From contig NC_087381.1 in the NCBI RefSeq assembly GCF_963675165.1, forward strand, positions 620,001-684,000: a stretch of DNA of 64,000 nt. The letters run 5' to 3'. Made by a program: the position numbers and the translations under genes. Under the pieces are notes generated by a model, which worked only from the letters and a program-made list of their open reading frames with translations, searched no databases and was not told the DNA's origin. Below, piece after piece: positions 60,301 to 64,000 of this stretch (position 1 is the stretch's first letter; each line of letters opens with the position of its first letter). Source of the stretch: Halichondria panicea. Its lineage: Eukaryota > Porifera > Demospongiae > Suberitida > Halichondriidae.

Positions 60301-63300
60301 TTAGCCCGGGTATGCAGGAGGTGCTCCTCCACCAGACAAGTACTGAGCAGGGGATGGTTGTTCAGCAGAGTATTGAGCAGGGGGTGGTTGTCCAGTGGGG
60401 TAGGGTTCCTGAGGGTAGGACGTGGGATACATGTACGAGGGATCAGTATATTGTCCAGTCGAGTAGGGGGAAAGTTCTGGTAGAGACGCATACACACCAT
60501 CTTGAGGGAGTTGCATGGGATACGCTGTATCTTGTGTATTTGCAGCTTTCAAAGTAGTGTTATTGACTACGGGAGTCAGGAGTTGGAGGTGAGCCAGACG
60601 ACGTCTTCTCTTTATGAAAACACAGACCAAGACAACAATCACAACTATGATGATGATGATGATGACGATAGGAACGGTCACGCCAACACTGATGATTGGT
60701 ATGTTGATGGACGATGAGGAAGTAGGTACTGTATAATTATTGTAAATGTCAGGTAATTTGGTGTCACTAAAATCATTAATTTTGTATTTCAGGTAAATAT
60801 ATAGATATTATTACGTCAATCAATTCTGAGCTATGTAGCATATTGTATGTCTCAGCGAACATTAATTTACTTGTAGCATAATTATATAGATTGACAACTC
60901 TTACCTGTTACAGTAGAACTGCACACCACGCCCACGTCTTGTGTGTGGGTGCAATCTTCAACTCCGATAGTGTTAGCAGGGCAATTAATGAGTCTGCTCT
61001 CTGTTCCTAAGCAACGAAGCTCGTCCAGCCATGTTGGAGAGTCCGATAAGATTTCATTGAAACTGCACAAGATGCATGTGGGTGATTCAATGGTAGGTCT
61101 GAAAGGCTAGTATACAATTTACTCAATGATGAGCTTATAACACATGCACCCACCTTAGTGTTCCAACTGTTCCGTATCGAGTGTAGGTTGAGAACCCTAG
61201 TTGACGACAAGCCACTCTGGCATCATTTGGACTAAAGCTGTCGTTACACACTGTCCCCCATTGTCCATTGTAATAGAACTCCAGTCTGCCAGAGGAGCCT
61301 CCTGTTCCACCTGAGTTGTCTACCAGCCTCAGGTCTCCATCTGAAAGGAAAATATATACCACAAATCATTACTAATTTACGCTGGCTACAATGTCAATAA
61401 TAATGTAGGAGCTCGATCATTAGACTATATAATTATCAATGTTGCCCTATTTGTATAATTATATACTCAGTCGTCTATTACTTACTTGCAGTACAGACCA
61501 AGCCCACGTCTTGTGAATGGGTGCAATCTTCAACTCCGATAGTGTTAGCAGGACAATTAATGAGTCTGCTCTCCCTTCCTAAGCAAAGAAGCTCGTCTAA
61601 CCATGTTGGAGAGTCCGATGAAATTTCATTGAAACTGTACAATAAGGTAAATTTTCAAGATTGATGCAAGGGAATCAAGTATATAGAAACTGGCTATAAT
61701 TTAACAAAATCATGCATGCACTAATATTAATGATGATCTGATAAGCTTATACACACTCACCCTAGCCTTCCAACTGTTCCGTATCGAGTGTAGGTTGAGA
61801 ACCCTAGTTGACGACAAGCCACTCTTGCATCATTTAGACTGAAGCTGTCATCACACACTGTCCCCCATTGTCCATTGTAATAGAACTCCAGTCTGCCAGA
61901 GGAGACTCCTGTTCCACCTGAGTTGTCTACCAGCCTCAGGTCTCCATCTGAAGGAAATACAGTGAATTTAGACTTCATGCTAGCTATAATTGCTATAATA
62001 ATAGCTATAACATCATGATTTTCTTATTTGGGAATAAAACAGTATATACCTCTAGCCAATTAGATGGCAGGATTTAAAGCTGACATGTATTGATATGATT
62101 ATGCATGTATGAACATAATACCATGGACAACTATATGTAGCTGCATGCCCCTTATTAGTACAACCAGTAGGTTGTACATAGGGTTGACAGTGCAGTTGTG
62201 TGTGTTTTCAATTATTGCACAAATTTTGATATATACAGAGTATATATATATACAAACTAGAAATGCATGTGCACGAGAATAGTCTCTATATATAATTTGT
62301 GTTGAGTTCGACCTTCATAAAGTTGTCATAACTTTGTCATACTTCACTGAAATTTCTGATTCCCTGTTAAAAAGCCCTTCTATATCTATATGCTGTAGAG
62401 CTGGTAAGCCGGGGCCGAACTAGACTTTAGTAAAATTAGCGTATGTGGATGTCTCATAATTATTGGTTTGAACTCTCATGCACTGCATGCAGTTATATAC
62501 AGAGCTATAGTGCACTGCATGAATGGCTACAGATGATATTGAATGATAATGAATAACAAATTTAGTGCAATTATTGCACACTTAATTGTGCAATAATTAT
62601 AACTAAAGTACATGCAGTCACTGCATTTGATGAATTTCATTGGCTGTAGGCCACATGATCAGTATTAAATTTTCAACGCACTTGTAGTACAGACCAAGGC
62701 CACATCTTGTGTGTGGGTACAATCTTCAACTCCGATAGTGTTAGCAGGACACTCAATGAGTGCTCTCTCAGTTCCTGAGCAACGAAGCTCATCCAGCCAT
62801 GTCCGACTGGAATTTGAAGACTGGGGGAAACTATTAAATGTAGGAAGTGATTATCCTAATCTTAGATCCCACTTGTGTGTGTTTAACAGGGAATTATGAG
62901 CCATAATCTCATTCGGTATCTATGGTTATAGTGTCCCTCATCCCTCGGGCAAAGCCCTCGTGATATGGGACACTAGATACCTCATGCCCATGTACTATCT
63001 ATAACATAATAAAATTGGAAGAATACTATATAAATATGGATTCATGCATGCACCGGGCTAGAGTATAATTATCATAAAAGTGTACACTCACCCTAATGTT
63101 CCTACTCTTCCAAACTTAGTATAGTCTTCGTACCCCAGCTGACGACAAGCCACTCTTGCATCGTTTGGACTGAAGCTGTCATCACACACTGTTCCCCATT
63201 GATCATCATGAAACAAATCCAGTCTACCAGCGGATGGTATCCCACTGGTAGTAGCATTCACTAGTCTCAAAACTCCATCTAAATTAAGATATGAATTATA

Positions 63301-64000
63301 TATACACCTACTGAAAGTGTATAACATCACTCACTTATTGCACACACTAATCCCACATCGTCAGAACGGTCACAGTTATGATCTCCAATAGGATTTCGTG
63401 GGCAGTTTTCAAGTCTACTTTCGGAACCATTGCAGCGAAGGCCGTCCAACCATATCGGAGTGGATGCTGACACTATTAGGGCACTGTATACATGTGAAGA
63501 GTGGAATAATTTGGATTAATAATAGCATATACGCAAGCAAATCTATTGGTATATACTTACTTTCGTACAACCCCATAGGCTACGTAACCTTGGAAAACCA
63601 ACTGACGACAAGCCACAAGTGCACCGGTTGAACCAAATCCGTCCTGACACACTGTCCCCCATTGTCCATTGTAATATATCTCCAATCTACCACTTCTGCC
63701 TCCTGTTGAACCAGACGAATCTACCAGCCTCACATCTCCACTCAATTGCCCTGCATGCATGCATGCACGAAATGAACAACAACACTATCTTCAGATAAAA
63801 TTCAATATTAGTAAGCAAGCCGTCACTCACATAATCCTGGCTACTATATACTCCCTGATGAAATCTTGTTTGTACTAACTTCTTTATACTTTCAGTGTTG
63901 GCTCAATATAATCTTCATTATCACAGCTATTATAATAATAGTAGTCCTTGTGTATAATTATATCAACAATAATTATATTAGGTCAACGTCAATTCATTCA
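60301..64000 (-). CDS. Gene 11: SRCR receptor with an ABCD block (5' end outside the window)
   Basis: Exons seen: A 63561-63750 and 63335-63483; B 63092-63278 and 62682-62830; C 61761-61947 and 61486-61634; D 61154-61340 and 60905-61062; tail 60301-60728. All phases fit. Domain types and order equal the gene 8 block ([16 protein letters not shown], ...[31 protein letters not shown]). The tail begins with a single VPTSSS unit, then [28 protein letters not shown] and a Pro-rich end [10 protein letters not shown]. The B second half uses a GTGCGT donor. From 63751 to the edge no exon is visible; the signal exon, and any further domains, lie to the right. Confidence 0.85.
62156..62230. repeat. Dispersed repeat also present at 27336-27416
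   Basis: TTAGTACAACCAGTAGGTTG ... TTCAATTATTGCACAAATTTTGA occurs at both places in the same orientation, here in the B-C intron of gene 11. Confidence 0.7.

Overview
The window reads as a piece of an early-branching animal genome, most likely a demosponge such as Amphimedon. That is an inference from four things: an AT-rich, intron-rich sequence with short introns, many small inverted-repeat transposons, a tandem expansion of scavenger receptor cysteine-rich (SRCR) genes, and no bacterial-type operons. No database search was possible. Exon borders were inferred from GT/AG sites and tested by checking that exon lengths fit the expected phases, so single borders may be off by 1-2 bases.

Nearly everything is one tandem array of eleven related genes, all on the minus strand, called genes 1-11 here from left to right. 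The canonical gene has a signal-peptide exon (MMNCLLWK or MSCLLWK ... LLSLVWAV), then one to eight SRCR domains, then one terminal exon with a transmembrane helix, a basic stop-transfer RRRR and a proline-rich cytoplasmic tail ending in a PPxY motif. Each SRCR domain is split over two exons (phase 1 to 2, then 2 to 1) and has six cysteines, the group A pattern. Every domain cassette is therefore symmetrical (1-1) and can be gained, lost or skipped without breaking frame, and the array shows this happening.

Layout: gene 1 (1-6569, 3 SRCR, last residues cut off by the window edge); gene 2 (7764-9755, 1 SRCR); gene 3 (10703-12339, no SRCR); genes 4 and 5 (13530-17655 and 18320-26877, a recent segmental duplication, 2 SRCR each); gene 6 (30159-32469, broken SRCR); gene 7 (33416-37865, 3 divergent SRCR and a different tail); gene 8 (38941-46860, 8 SRCR arranged ABCD-ABCD); gene 9 (48287-53800, decayed); gene 10 (54838-58381, 2 SRCR); gene 11 (60301 to beyond 63750, at least one ABCD block, 5' end outside). 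Ten signal exons lie in the window, most with a TATAAAAG box about 40-50 bases upstream of the ATG. Orphan exon fragments, two of them inverted, mark lost copies.

Mobile DNA is dense. The most notable element is a 3.0 kb pogo-like transposon (20513-23523) inside the tail-proximal intron of gene 5. It has TA target sites, terminal inverted repeats, a DD35D transposase and a convergent second gene that joins a HIRAN-like domain to a Ulp1-type cysteine protease. It sits inside a 4.4 kb nest of four or five elements that is absent from the otherwise near-identical gene 4. Several miniature elements have identifiable empty sites in paralogous copies, so the order of events can be read directly.

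Together the genes look like a family of cell-surface recognition receptors: variable SRCR ectodomains on a conserved tail that could recruit WW-domain proteins. Ligands and signalling partners cannot be read from the sequence.
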